Origin: Microcaldota archaeon
GTDB taxonomy: Archaea > Micrarchaeota > Micrarchaeia > Micrarchaeales > Micrarchaeaceae
Assembly: GCA_028867845.1 (NCBI GenBank)
Contig: JAGWFU010000011.1
Coordinates: 1 to 13,482, forward strand
Length of the DNA: 13,482 nt
Reading direction: 5' to 3'
The position numbers and the translations under genes are program-made. Numbering within the stretch: position 1 is the first letter of the stretch; each line of letters begins with the position of its first letter. The notes beneath the pieces were generated by a model. That model saw nothing but the letters and a program-made list of their open reading frames with translations, was not told the DNA's origin and did no database searches. Below are positions 7,683 to 13,482 of this stretch, one piece after another.

Positions 7683-7977
7683 CACATTCACGATCCCGAG
7701 GCAGGACCTAAGGAGGATACTGGTCATATACAGCGTAAGCGAGAAGAACATACAGTCACTGTTCGCCTCCATGGAGAAGGCCCACAGGCACATAAACGTC
7801 ATCTCCTTTGCGGCCCTGCTGGAGAAGGCGGGCGTTGACAGGGAGAAGAGCGCGAACATATTCAGGAGGTTGGGGATGGACGACATAACGATCAGGACCG
7901 TATTCAACATGGTTGACGAGCAGAAGATATCCGCGGAGACGGGCAGGATATACAACGTCACCATAGACTTCAATTGA
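7669..7977 (+). CDS. Small protein repeating the ATPase C-terminal domain
   Basis: This 102-aa protein starts 14 bases before the ATPase stop, so the two are translationally linked. Residues 28-80 align without gaps to ATPase residues 446-498. Shared positions include I-x-S-x-F-x-x-M, R-x-I, L-x-K-x-G and L-x-x-D-D-x-x-I, about 13 of 53 identical with hydrophobic positions kept. It has no membrane segment, signal peptide or catalytic motif. The domain is a small helical bundle by appearance. It likely binds the same partner as the ATPase tail, or the ATPase itself, acting as an adaptor or regulator; that is inference. The N-terminal 25 residues have no counterpart. Confidence 0.72.
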   Translation: MPKSSTFTIPRQDLRRILVIYSVSEKNIQSLFASMEKAHRHINVISFAALLEKAGVDREKSANIFRRLGMDDITIRTVFNMVDEQKISAETGRIYNVTIDFN

Positions 7978-7989
7978 GCGAGTGCTTTC

Positions 7990-8364
7990 ATGAAAGAGAA
8001 CCGATGCATAATCTGCGGCGAGAAGAGGAACGGCCTTGCTGTGAAGGAGGACTACCAGATAAGGGCGATAAGGTGGTTCAAGAGGAAGGTCACGAGGAAC
8101 GAGAAGGGCTACGGCCTCGTTGTGTGCAAGGAGTGCTACCCCAAGTACAGGAAGCAGAAGGACTCCTACAACAAGAAGCAGGGGATATACCTCGCGATAG
8201 GCATAATATTCGCCTTCTTCCTTGCAGCTTTCTCAGGGAGCAACATCGGCGTGGCGATCCTCTACGGCGCGGTTGTCATAATATTCATGTACGCCCTTGC
8301 GCAGCTCAGCTACATGCCGAGCCTGGTTGCTGAGCAGAAAAAGGAGGAAAACCGCAGGAAGTAG
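7990..8364 (+). CDS. Zinc-ribbon protein with two membrane helices
   Basis: This 124-aa protein has two CxxC knuckles, C6-x-x-C9 (CIICGEKR) and C46-x-x-C49 (CKECYPKY), which should bind one zinc ion. They are followed by membrane helices at about 65-82 and 86-108 and a charged tail (EQKKEENRRK). The short hydrophilic turn between the helices puts both ends on the same side, and the zinc ribbon is expected in the cytoplasm. The region between the knuckles is rich in Lys and Arg and could touch nucleic acid. It starts 12 bases after the preceding stop, in the ATPase operon. No precise family is recognised; a role as a membrane-bound adaptor near the ATPase is a guess. Confidence 0.72.
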   Translation: MKENRCIICGEKRNGLAVKEDYQIRAIRWFKRKVTRNEKGYGLVVCKECYPKYRKQKDSYNKKQGIYLAIGIIFAFFLAAFSGSNIGVAILYGAVVIIFMYALAQLSYMPSLVAEQKKEENRRK

Positions 8365-8380
8365 CGGCGGCCTAGCTGGG

Positions 8381-8390
8381 CTGTTTTTGC
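8381..8390 (+). terminator. Possible U-run terminator after the ATPase operon
   Basis: A run of five T bases (8384-8388) lies 20 bases after the zinc-ribbon stop and just before the next promoter. Archaeal transcripts often end at such runs. It is short and no clear hairpin precedes it. Confidence 0.35.
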
Positions 8391-8396
8391 CCCGAA

Positions 8397-9200
8397 TTGC
8401 CGACGCAAAGCTATTTATATGGCTCTTGCTTAATACAATCAATCCCGCCAATTTGGGATAGGGTCGTTCACCTGCCTGAGGAAGTCAACGTCATCGAGCC
8501 CAAAACAGATGAGATATCGCTAAAGGGCAACCTATCCGGTACCCTGGAGCAGATTCAGGCAAGGCTCTCCTCTCTGCAGCTCTTTTCGATCGACATCTCC
8601 AAGGATGGGCTGACCATGCTCAGGGTGGAGAGCAGGGACATACAGAAGAGGCCGTTCCTTTTCATGATAATCACGCTAGGCAGCGCCGCCGCCAGCATGA
8701 GGTACACGATCGCGCTAGACTCGAGCCCCAAGATAAGGAGGCTCTACGTTCTGAAGACACTGGTCAGCGTTCTCTCGCTCATCTCCGACCTGTACCACGT
8801 AGACGAGACGGAGCTGTTCCAGCACCTCGACTCATCAATCGACGAGGTTCTCGGCTCGGTCTCGCAGAGCTACAGCACGCTGTTCAACAACTACGACTCA
8901 CTCTTCAACGAGTTCAGGGAGCTGAAGAGGAGGAACATAGAGCTCGCAGCGTCGAACAAGAACCTTACCGTGCAGGCCTCGCAGCTGAGCGACGAGAACC
9001 AGGAGCTCACCACGAGGCTGAAGAGCCTTGAGACCTACTCCGACGAGGCGCTGATGGTGATGATAGAGGACTGGATAGAGTCCCACGACAACACCATAGA
9101 CGTCAACGGCTTCGCCACCAACTACAAGATAGTGCCCACCAGGGTCGAGGAGATGCTTAACAAGATGGTCTCGCTCAACTACATAGAGCTGAAGGGCTGA
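8397..9200 (+). CDS. Coiled-coil protein with winged-helix-like C-terminus (start uncertain)
   Basis: The longest frame gives 267 aa from a TTG at 8397, but a TATA box lies at 8411-8419 inside it. The true start is therefore probably between about 8440 and 8480, where only non-standard codons are in frame (ATC 8442, ATT 8451, CTG 8472); the first in-frame ATG is at 8616. Counting from 8397, an N-terminal mixed alpha/beta part (about 30-135) includes a hydrophobic stretch FLFMIITLGSAAAS at 87-100. A strong coiled coil covers about 158-214, and residues 218-267 look like a winged helix (DNTIDVNGFATNYKIVPTRV, then a helix and NYIELKG). No exact family is recognised. It may link the membrane apparatus to DNA or to other components through its coiled coil. 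It leads the operon with the next two genes. Confidence 0.65.
   Translation: MPTQSYLYGSCLIQSIPPIWDRVVHLPEEVNVIEPKTDEISLKGNLSGTLEQIQARLSSLQLFSIDISKDGLTMLRVESRDIQKRPFLFMIITLGSAAASMRYTIALDSSPKIRRLYVLKTLVSVLSLISDLYHVDETELFQHLDSSIDEVLGSVSQSYSTLFNNYDSLFNEFRELKRRNIELAASNKNLTVQASQLSDENQELTTRLKSLETYSDEALMVMIEDWIESHDNTIDVNGFATNYKIVPTRVEEMLNKMVSLNYIELKG
8411..8419 (+). promoter_or_regulatory. TATA box of the coiled-coil/surface-protein operon
   Basis: CTATTTATA is identical to the core of the ATPase promoter at 6123-6131. The transcript start would be near 8440, which lies inside the longest open frame of the following gene and so argues against its TTG start at 8397. Confidence 0.6.
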
Positions 9201-9210
9201 AGTGATTGCG

Positions 9211-9363
9211 ATGATATACTCAGTGAGAGTGAACAAGCGCCTGAGGTACATAAAGGTCTACGCCATAAAGCAGAAGGTGGGCCAGCACGAGACCGTGGTC
9301 ACCAAGTTCTTCACGAGGATCTTCAACCCAAAGAAGAAGGAGGAGACCTCCATGACAACCTAA
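9211..9363 (+). CDS. Small basic protein, 50 aa
   Basis: ATG at 9211 opens a 50-codon frame to TAA at 9361-9363, in a tight gap (10 bases after the previous stop). The product is rich in Lys and Arg (MIYSVRVNKRLRYIKVYAIK, then FFTRIFNPKKKEE), has no membrane helix and uses the same codons as its neighbours. Its operon position supports a real gene. It is in the same frame as the large surface-protein gene that follows and is separated from it only by the TAA. No family is recognised; it could bind nucleic acid or membrane lipid through its charge. Confidence 0.5.
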   Translation: MIYSVRVNKRLRYIKVYAIKQKVGQHETVVTKFFTRIFNPKKKEETSMTT

Positions 9364-9381
9364 TTGAACCAAGTTGAGCTG

Positions 9382-11760
9382 ATGCCAAACCCCAAGAGTT
9401 TCAGCATCAAGAGGATTGCGATAATAGCCGCGATAGTGGTAGCTGTGGCGATAGTCGGGCTGGCGCTCTACACCTCGTTCGTGATATCCGCATACGTTGC
9501 CAGGTCGCATCTCTCCGGCAACGTGATAGCGCCTAGGGCGACCATACAGGCCTACGTCTCGGGCCAGAACCTGCTCACGTACAACGAGGGCTCGCAGCTG
9601 GTGCCCTACGTGCTGCTCAACTACAGCTCAACCAACGCCTCGTTCGTCATAGCCAACTCCACGCTCTTCTCGTCGCCCATCCCGCATAGGGTATACTTCC
9701 TCAACGCGAGCGACGAGTGCTTCGAGTGCGGCAACACCACGGCGATCGAGGACGCTGTGGTGTCCAATCTTCTGGGCTTCAAGGTGATTGGCAACTCCGG
9801 CGCCATATCGCAGATATCCATGGACAACATAGGCACTATACAGAACCACTCGATACTCATAGTGCTCAACGGCCTCATGCCGGCCGCCATGTTCCAGAAC
9901 ATGAGCGGCACCGGCATCACCGCCATGCAGTACCTGCTCCAGAGGGGGACCAGCATACTCTACGCCGGCCAGGACTTCTCCCACGTCCTGCTTCCCTCTT
10001 CGATAGTCATACCCAACCCCAACCCTGTGCCAACCAATCTGTTCACTGTGTCTGCGACCACAAACCAGACCCCAGGATACTTCTTCCCCGGGGGAAGCTT
10101 CGCGTTCGCCAACGGCTCGAGGATCGGCGGCATAACCTACGTCAACTCGTTCAACGGCTCGCTGGTCGCGTTCCCCAACACGCCGAGCTCATGGCCGCAG
10201 AGTTCCTACGTGGGCTTCGACATAGCGAAGTCGATACTCAAGCTGTTCTGGCTCCAGAGGTACGCCTCTGGAGAGGTCTCCTATCAGGTTCAGGAGAACG
10301 GCTCCCACGGCCAGCTTGGCGTGCCGCTCAACGCAGGCACCTTCCTCTACTCCTACCAGAACCTCAGGATGGCGAACTCCGGCCAGCTCAGGACGATAGT
10401 CTACGCATACTCGCTGAACGGCACCAGGCTCTCCAACCTCACCTACTCGGTACTGTACAACCAGCCCCAGTTCACGCTCAACGGCACAGTGGCCATGCCG
10501 GCCGCTGTAACGCCGACGCAGCAGGTGCCCTTCACTATGACGATATTCAGCAAGACCAAGCAGAGCGTCAACATACAGCCGCACCTGACAATATTCAACA
10601 CCAACAACGGGGAGGTCCTCAGCGAGCCGCTGCCGTTCACGACCATAAACGGCAACTTCACCTTCCTCAAGTACCTGCAGCTCAACCTTCCAGCAGGTCA
10701 GTACGTGGCCCTTCTGCAGAGCTTCTCAGGCGTCCAGTACGGCGGCGGATACTTCTCGGTATACCCGATCGCCATAAACCAGACGTACTCCAACTACACC
10801 ACGCAGACGTTCAGGTTCTTGCTCACATCGGGAGGGCAGCAGGTATCCGGCACGCCCTACGAGCTCTCGCTCAACGGCCTCTACAGGACCAACGGCACGA
10901 TACAGAACGGCTTCATCCAGTACTCCCTTCCCAGCGGCACGCCCGCTATATATGGAGTGCTCAGCTTCAACTTCTCCATGCTGGGGCGCAATTTCTACTA
11001 CGCGAGCTACAATCCTCCCCCGATAATAACGATAAACAAGCAGTACGTCGAGGTGGGCATAGTCGGCATAATAGTGCTCCTCATGGTGGTGCTGGTCAAG
11101 GCGCCCAACAGGGACGAGTTCTACATAGACGTGCCAAGCCTGCCGAGGCAGCAGAGGACCGATATAAAGCTGAAGCCGAAGGAGCTGCTCGCGGTGTTCG
11201 ACAAGCTCAACCTCTACTACCACTGGAAGTTCATGCCACTATCCAAGGCTGAGCTTAGGACGGCGGTCGCCACCAACATAAGGTTCGGCAACATGCCTGT
11301 CAGCCTGACCTACGGCAACGTGGAGATACTGCTCGACCAGATGGCAGTCAAGGGCTACGTGGTCGGCGCCGACGAGCTGTACGCACCCAAGGACTGGATA
11401 AAGCAGAGCGGCCACGACATAGATTACCTCTCGACTTTCAAGAAGATGAGGATCTACCTGGTGACCCACGCTTACGTCTTCACCGACGTGGACTCGAGCA
11501 ACCTCGCAGACATAGTCGCCACGCTCCACGGCGAGAGGAAGTACATAGTGATACACTCCAAGACGAGCAGGTTCCAGAAGCTCCCGATCTACGCGAACTC
11601 CAAGACCTACCTGGTCTTCCTCAACTCTTATAGATTGGAGGAGTTCAGGGACGGGCTGAACAGCGCGATGACAAAGGAGGCCGAGGAGCTGAAGATATAC
11701 GTTTCCACAGGTTACGTGAAGCTAATCGATGCGGACAATGCCGACGAGATGCTGGAGTGA
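9382..11760 (+). CDS. Large bitopic surface glycoprotein with cytoplasmic C-terminal domain
   Basis: This 792-aa protein (from ATG 9382; a TTG at 9364 directly after the previous stop would add six residues) has a membrane helix at about 11-35, a ~500-residue outside region, a second helix at about 556-574, and a ~215-residue cytoplasmic C-terminal domain. The outside part holds about 19 N-x-S/T sequons and none of note occur in the inside part, which supports the topology. A CxxC pair (C113, C116) lies in the first outer domain, where the alternating beta/alpha pattern with ILIVLNGLMP and GTSILYAGQDFSHVL resembles a GATase-like or Rossmann-like fold without a clear catalytic Cys. Later parts look like beta-sandwich (Ig-like) domains. 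The inner domain begins after VLVKAPNRDEF and may contain a winged-helix unit (about 585-670). It could be a receptor, adhesin or outer part of the transfer apparatus. The exact family is unknown. Confidence 0.72.
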   Translation: MPNPKSFSIKRIAIIAAIVVAVAIVGLALYTSFVISAYVARSHLSGNVIAPRATIQAYVSGQNLLTYNEGSQLVPYVLLNYSSTNASFVIANSTLFSSPIPHRVYFLNASDECFECGNTTAIEDAVVSNLLGFKVIGNSGAISQISMDNIGTIQNHSILIVLNGLMPAAMFQNMSGTGITAMQYLLQRGTSILYAGQDFSHVLLPSSIVIPNPNPVPTNLFTVSATTNQTPGYFFPGGSFAFANGSRIGGITYVNSFNGSLVAFPNTPSSWPQSSYVGFDIAKSILKLFWLQRYASGEVSYQVQENGSHGQLGVPLNAGTFLYSYQNLRMANSGQLRTIVYAYSLNGTRLSNLTYSVLYNQPQFTLNGTVAMPAAVTPTQQVPFTMTIFSKTKQSVNIQPHLTIFNTNNGEVLSEPLPFTTINGNFTFLKYLQLNLPAGQYVALLQSFSGVQYGGGYFSVYPIAINQTYSNYTTQTFRFLLTSGGQQVSGTPYELSLNGLYRTNGTIQNGFIQYSLPSGTPAIYGVLSFNFSMLGRNFYYASYNPPPIITINKQYVEVGIVGIIVLLMVVLVKAPNRDEFYIDVPSLPRQQRTDIKLKPKELLAVFDKLNLYYHWKFMPLSKAELRTAVATNIRFGNMPVSLTYGNVEILLDQMAVKGYVVGADELYAPKDWIKQSGHDIDYLSTFKKMRIYLVTHAYVFTDVDSSNLADIVATLHGERKYIVIHSKTSRFQKLPIYANSKTYLVFLNSYRLEEFRDGLNSAMTKEAEELKIYVSTGYVKLIDADNADEMLE

Positions 11761-11863
11761 CTGTTGACCGCCACGCCAGAGCAAAGCAGACCGATATACT
11801 GTGTTATCCCGAAATAAGGTTCTCACGTCAAGACACTTAGGTGCTCTCAGAGATAAAGAGGTC
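11761..11863. other. Composition boundary and possible insertion-sequence edge
   Basis: Between the surface-protein stop and the transposase relic, the DNA shifts from GC-rich coding to AT-rich accessory sequence. GGTTCTCACGTC at 11818-11829 is an imperfect inverted match to GTCATGAGAAC at 11861-11871. Together with the relic this could be the outer end of a decayed insertion sequence, but no clear terminal repeat or target duplication is visible. No gene is seen here. Confidence 0.3.
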
Positions 11864-11938
11864 ATGAGAACACTTAATCTGAGAAAGGTCAGGTGGATAG
11901 TGAGAGAGATGAACAAAAGAGAATTTTCTGTTTATTGC
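11864..11938 (+). pseudogene. Truncated transposase N-terminus (relic)
   Basis: From ATG 11864 the plus strand encodes MRTLNLRKVRWIVREMNKRE and then FSVYC. This resembles the first helices of the helix-turn-helix found at the N-terminus of archaeal integrase-type (IS481-like) transposases, where K-V-R-W-I-V-R-E-M is followed by S-V-Y. The match is from memory of the pattern. The similarity stops at 11938, five bases before the palindromic element at 11944, so the element or a deletion has cut it. The frame runs on to 12091 without transposase character. Confidence 0.4.
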
Positions 11939-12309
11939 AGGGAGAATACCCCAACCGCTTGCGGTGGGGTTAACGAACGAAGTTGGAGTATCCCGTGTCT
12001 GTTGCTATCTGATGCCCCATGGCTTGCCATGGGGTTATTCACCCAATTTAAAAGCAATGCAATAACATGCTTGCATACGCCCCAATCATAAGGGCAGTCG
12101 CATTCGCATTTTATCTTGCCCCTTTCTAATTTTACCAAAGTTTTGTAGTTGCTTGACGAAGAGCCTTCCACCTCTGCAGATATCTCGTTTCCGTCCTGTG
12201 TTGGATTTAGCACGCATCCATCATTAAAATATTCGGTGCCGCGCTGGAAGATTTTAGAGTCGACAAGGGAATGAACGTCCTTAACAGTTATCTCATCGAT
12301 ACTTTTCAT
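11932..12309 (-). CDS. SWIM zinc-finger protein with altered C-terminus
   Basis: This 125-aa protein has the SWIM pattern CxCx(n)CxH: C70-x-C72, C79-x-H81 in CDCPYDWGVCKHVIALLL, with an extra C68. The preceding residues (FQRGTEYFNDG at 21-31, then strands ending LVKLERGKIKCECDC) are the usual lead-in of SWIM domains. SWIM fingers bind nucleic acid or proteins and often accompany SNF2 helicases or recombination factors; none is seen here. Residues 91-125 are encoded by the palindromic element and the transposase relic, so the native C-terminus has probably been replaced or lost. Its ATG overlaps the stop of the upstream ATPase by ATGA, so the two are one operon. It may still work, because the metal-binding residues are intact. 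Confidence 0.78.
   Translation of the reverse strand: MKSIDEITVKDVHSLVDSKIFQRGTEYFNDGCVLNPTQDGNEISAEVEGSSSSNYKTLVKLERGKIKCECDCPYDWGVCKHVIALLLNWVNNPMASHGASDSNRHGILQLRSLTPPQAVGVFSLQ
11948..11970. repeat. Hairpin 1 of the palindromic element
   Basis: ACCCC-A-ACCG / CGGT-GGGGT pairs over nine base pairs with one bulged A (a T on the minus strand) and the loop CTTG. The loop is the same as in hairpin 2, though the stems differ near the loop. Confidence 0.8.
12015..12034. repeat. Hairpin 2 of the palindromic element
   Basis: CCCCATGG / CCATGGGG is a perfect eight-base-pair stem with the loop CTTG. It has the same CCCC...GGGG base and loop as hairpin 1 but no bulge. Confidence 0.8.
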
Positions 12310-13482
12310 TTTAACATCTTATTTGGCTCATTTTCAAGGAGCCATTTCCAAACGGGTTTTGTAAAGATTTTGTGCCCCCTGAAGCTAAACTCATGTTCCT
12401 GGTCTAAAGTTAATATTATCCCATTTTTCGTCTTTAGTTCATGCATGGCTTCAATTAAGCCCTTAGCTTCTCTTTCCATATTTCCACTATTTAATTCGTA
12501 GCATACCTGTATCGCCAGCTTTTCTTTTGGTACTACAAAATCCGCTTCGGAATCCGTAGAGCTTTTATAGTAGTAGCATTCCATACTGTAATTTTTTAGG
12601 TGGATAGCCACAAGGTTTTCAAGGAGTTGGCCTACATTCTCAATTAGAGAGGAACTATTTTTTCTTATTATTCCATTATCAATGCAATAAATTTTTCTAG
12701 GGTTCTTATCGAGCAGTTTGATCTTCTTTTCATATCTCTTTATTGAAAATATAATATAGGTCTCTTCCATGTATTCGATGTATTTTTGAACTGTCGTAGC
12801 GCTTTTCAGCCCGAAATTCTTGAGGACCGACCTGAAAGTGATTGGGTTTGCTGCATTTGCTATGAGGAAATTTAGTACCGTTTTGAATACGGATGACTGC
12901 CTGATATCGTAACGTGTAAGTATGTCCTTCTGTATTATGTCTCTAAGAATCTGTGTCAATACCGCCTCATTAGAAAATACAACTGCTTCTGGCATACCTC
13001 CAGAATTGAGGTACTCCTTAAATGTTTTTGAGAGGATAGCGGTTTCATCAGTTGAATAAAACTTCTTTTTGGGGAGGGGTATCTTTTTGGCATCCAAAAA
13101 CTCTGAAAAGGAGAAGGGATATAGCTCAATGTCTACATGCCTGCCCGTTAGATGGGTGCCTAATTCTTTACTGAGCAAATTGGCATTAGAGCCAGTCACG
13201 TATACATGATAGCCTTCCCTAAGAAGGCGATTAACAAATAATTCCCATCCTTTTATATTTTGTATTTCGTCAAACGCGAGAACCTTCTTTACCCCCGAGA
13301 GTTCTGTAAGTACTTCCATCAGTGTTTGAAAATCCTCGGTTTTAAAGTCAATTATTCTATCGTCATCAAAGTTAAAGTAGTGATAACTATTCGGAAACTT
13401 CCGTTCTAGTATCTGCTTGAGCAGAGTGCTTTTACCACAGCGTCTAACCCCTTTGACTATGACTGCTGAGGCCCCTGTGTAT
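12306..13482 (-). CDS. AAA_14/DUF4143-family ATPase (5' partial)
   Basis: The frame is open to the right edge, so the start lies outside; the first visible ATG at 13319 is internal. About 391 residues are visible. Walker A is G-V-R-R-C-G-K-S-T at 13425-13451, Walker B is VLAFDEIQN (DE at 13266-13271), and sensor-like TGSNANLLSKELGTHLTGR follows. The C-terminal half is DUF4143-like: a winged-helix part (ANPITFRSVLKNFGLKSATT), a YIEYMEETYIIF stretch and SEADFVVPKEKLAIQVCYEL, which resembles the nuclease-like core where E-x-K is often IQV in archaeal members. The family is common in archaea and bacteria, often strain-specific, and its function is unclear. The gene is AT-rich, unlike the left part of the window, pointing to acquisition. 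It overlaps the SWIM gene by ATGA. Confidence 0.85.
   Translation of the reverse strand, partial: YTGASAVIVKGVRRCGKSTLLKQILERKFPNSYHYFNFDDDRIIDFKTEDFQTLMEVLTELSGVKKVLAFDEIQNIKGWELFVNRLLREGYHVYVTGSNANLLSKELGTHLTGRHVDIELYPFSFSEFLDAKKIPLPKKKFYSTDETAILSKTFKEYLNSGGMPEAVVFSNEAVLTQILRDIIQKDILTRYDIRQSSVFKTVLNFLIANAANPITFRSVLKNFGLKSATTVQKYIEYMEETYIIFSIKRYEKKIKLLDKNPRKIYCIDNGIIRKNSSSLIENVGQLLENLVAIHLKNYSMECYYYKSSTDSEADFVVPKEKLAIQVCYELNSGNMEREAKGLIEAMHELKTKNGIILTLDQEHEFSFRGHKIFTKPVWKWLLENEPNKMLK

Larger units (their letters stand above)
11944..12040 (-). mobile_element. Short palindromic element, possibly IS200/IS605-derived
   Basis: This ~97-bp segment begins GAATACCCC and ends GGGGTTATTC, so its ends are inverted repeats of each other apart from one base. 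Each end carries a hairpin with a CTTG loop. On the minus strand the hairpin at 11948-11970 has a single unpaired T in its stem. Subterminal hairpins with a bulged T are known recognition structures of IS200/IS605 transposases, so this may be a non-autonomous relative. It has no coding capacity of its own. It forms the 3' end of the SWIM gene and abuts the transposase relic. Confidence 0.45.

Noticed and set aside
9717..11252. Long 511-codon plus-strand frame inside the surface-protein gene
   Set aside because: It lies in another phase of a gene with clear membrane helices and sequons, and its product is rich in Arg, His, Gln and Pro without any domain. It is a by-product of GC-rich codons.
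11948..12034. Paired intrinsic terminators between converging genes
   Set aside because: The hairpins lack T runs after them on either strand and lie inside the SWIM reading frame, and no converging gene is intact on the left.
11944..12040. CRISPR repeats
   Set aside because: There are only two palindromes with different stems, no repeated spacer-length spacing and no cas gene.
1..13482. tRNA or rRNA genes
   Set aside because: I found no cloverleaf-like segment or rRNA signature by eye in the non-coding gaps, which are all short.

Overview
The window reads as archaeal chromosome. Promoters are archaeal TATA boxes close to the starts (CTATTTATA before two genes), several genes overlap by ATGA, and Ile is mostly ATA and Arg mostly AGG. 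The ATPase is of the HerA/VirB4 superfamily. Small compact membrane genes of unknown family suggest a DPANN-type lineage (Micrarchaeota-like is a guess), but no rRNA or universal marker fixes the taxon.

Bases 1-4710 (+ strand) form a membrane-apparatus operon. Three tandem polytopic membrane proteins share an R-x4-T-R-A-x-G-G motif and look like VirB6/CedA-type channel subunits; the first is cut by the window edge. They are followed by two related proteins, each with two N-terminal membrane helices and a soluble domain that I read as a VirB3/PrgI-like anchor plus the N-terminal domain of VirB4. Bases 4712-5986 hold an unrecognised 424-aa gene on the other strand, convergent with the operon and divergent from the next one.

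Bases 6159-8364 (+) are a second operon: a HerA/VirB4/CedB-like ATPase without the VirB4 N-terminal domain, a 102-aa protein that repeats the ATPase's C-terminal accessory domain, and a zinc-ribbon protein with two membrane helices. Bases 8397-11760 (+) hold a coiled-coil protein with a winged-helix-like tail, a 50-aa basic protein missed by length cut-offs, and a large bitopic surface protein with about 19 N-glycosylation sequons and a cytoplasmic C-terminal domain. Together, 1-11760 looks like a divergent type IV secretion or Ced-type DNA-transfer machine whose VirB4 is split over several genes, with associated membrane and surface proteins. No relaxase, coupling protein or pilin is seen.

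After about 11800 the DNA turns AT-rich and accessory in character. It holds a truncated transposase start, a ~97-bp element with two CTTG-loop hairpins, a SWIM zinc-finger gene whose 3' end is formed by that element, and an AAA_14/DUF4143 ATPase running off the right edge. The last two are on the minus strand and overlap by ATGA.
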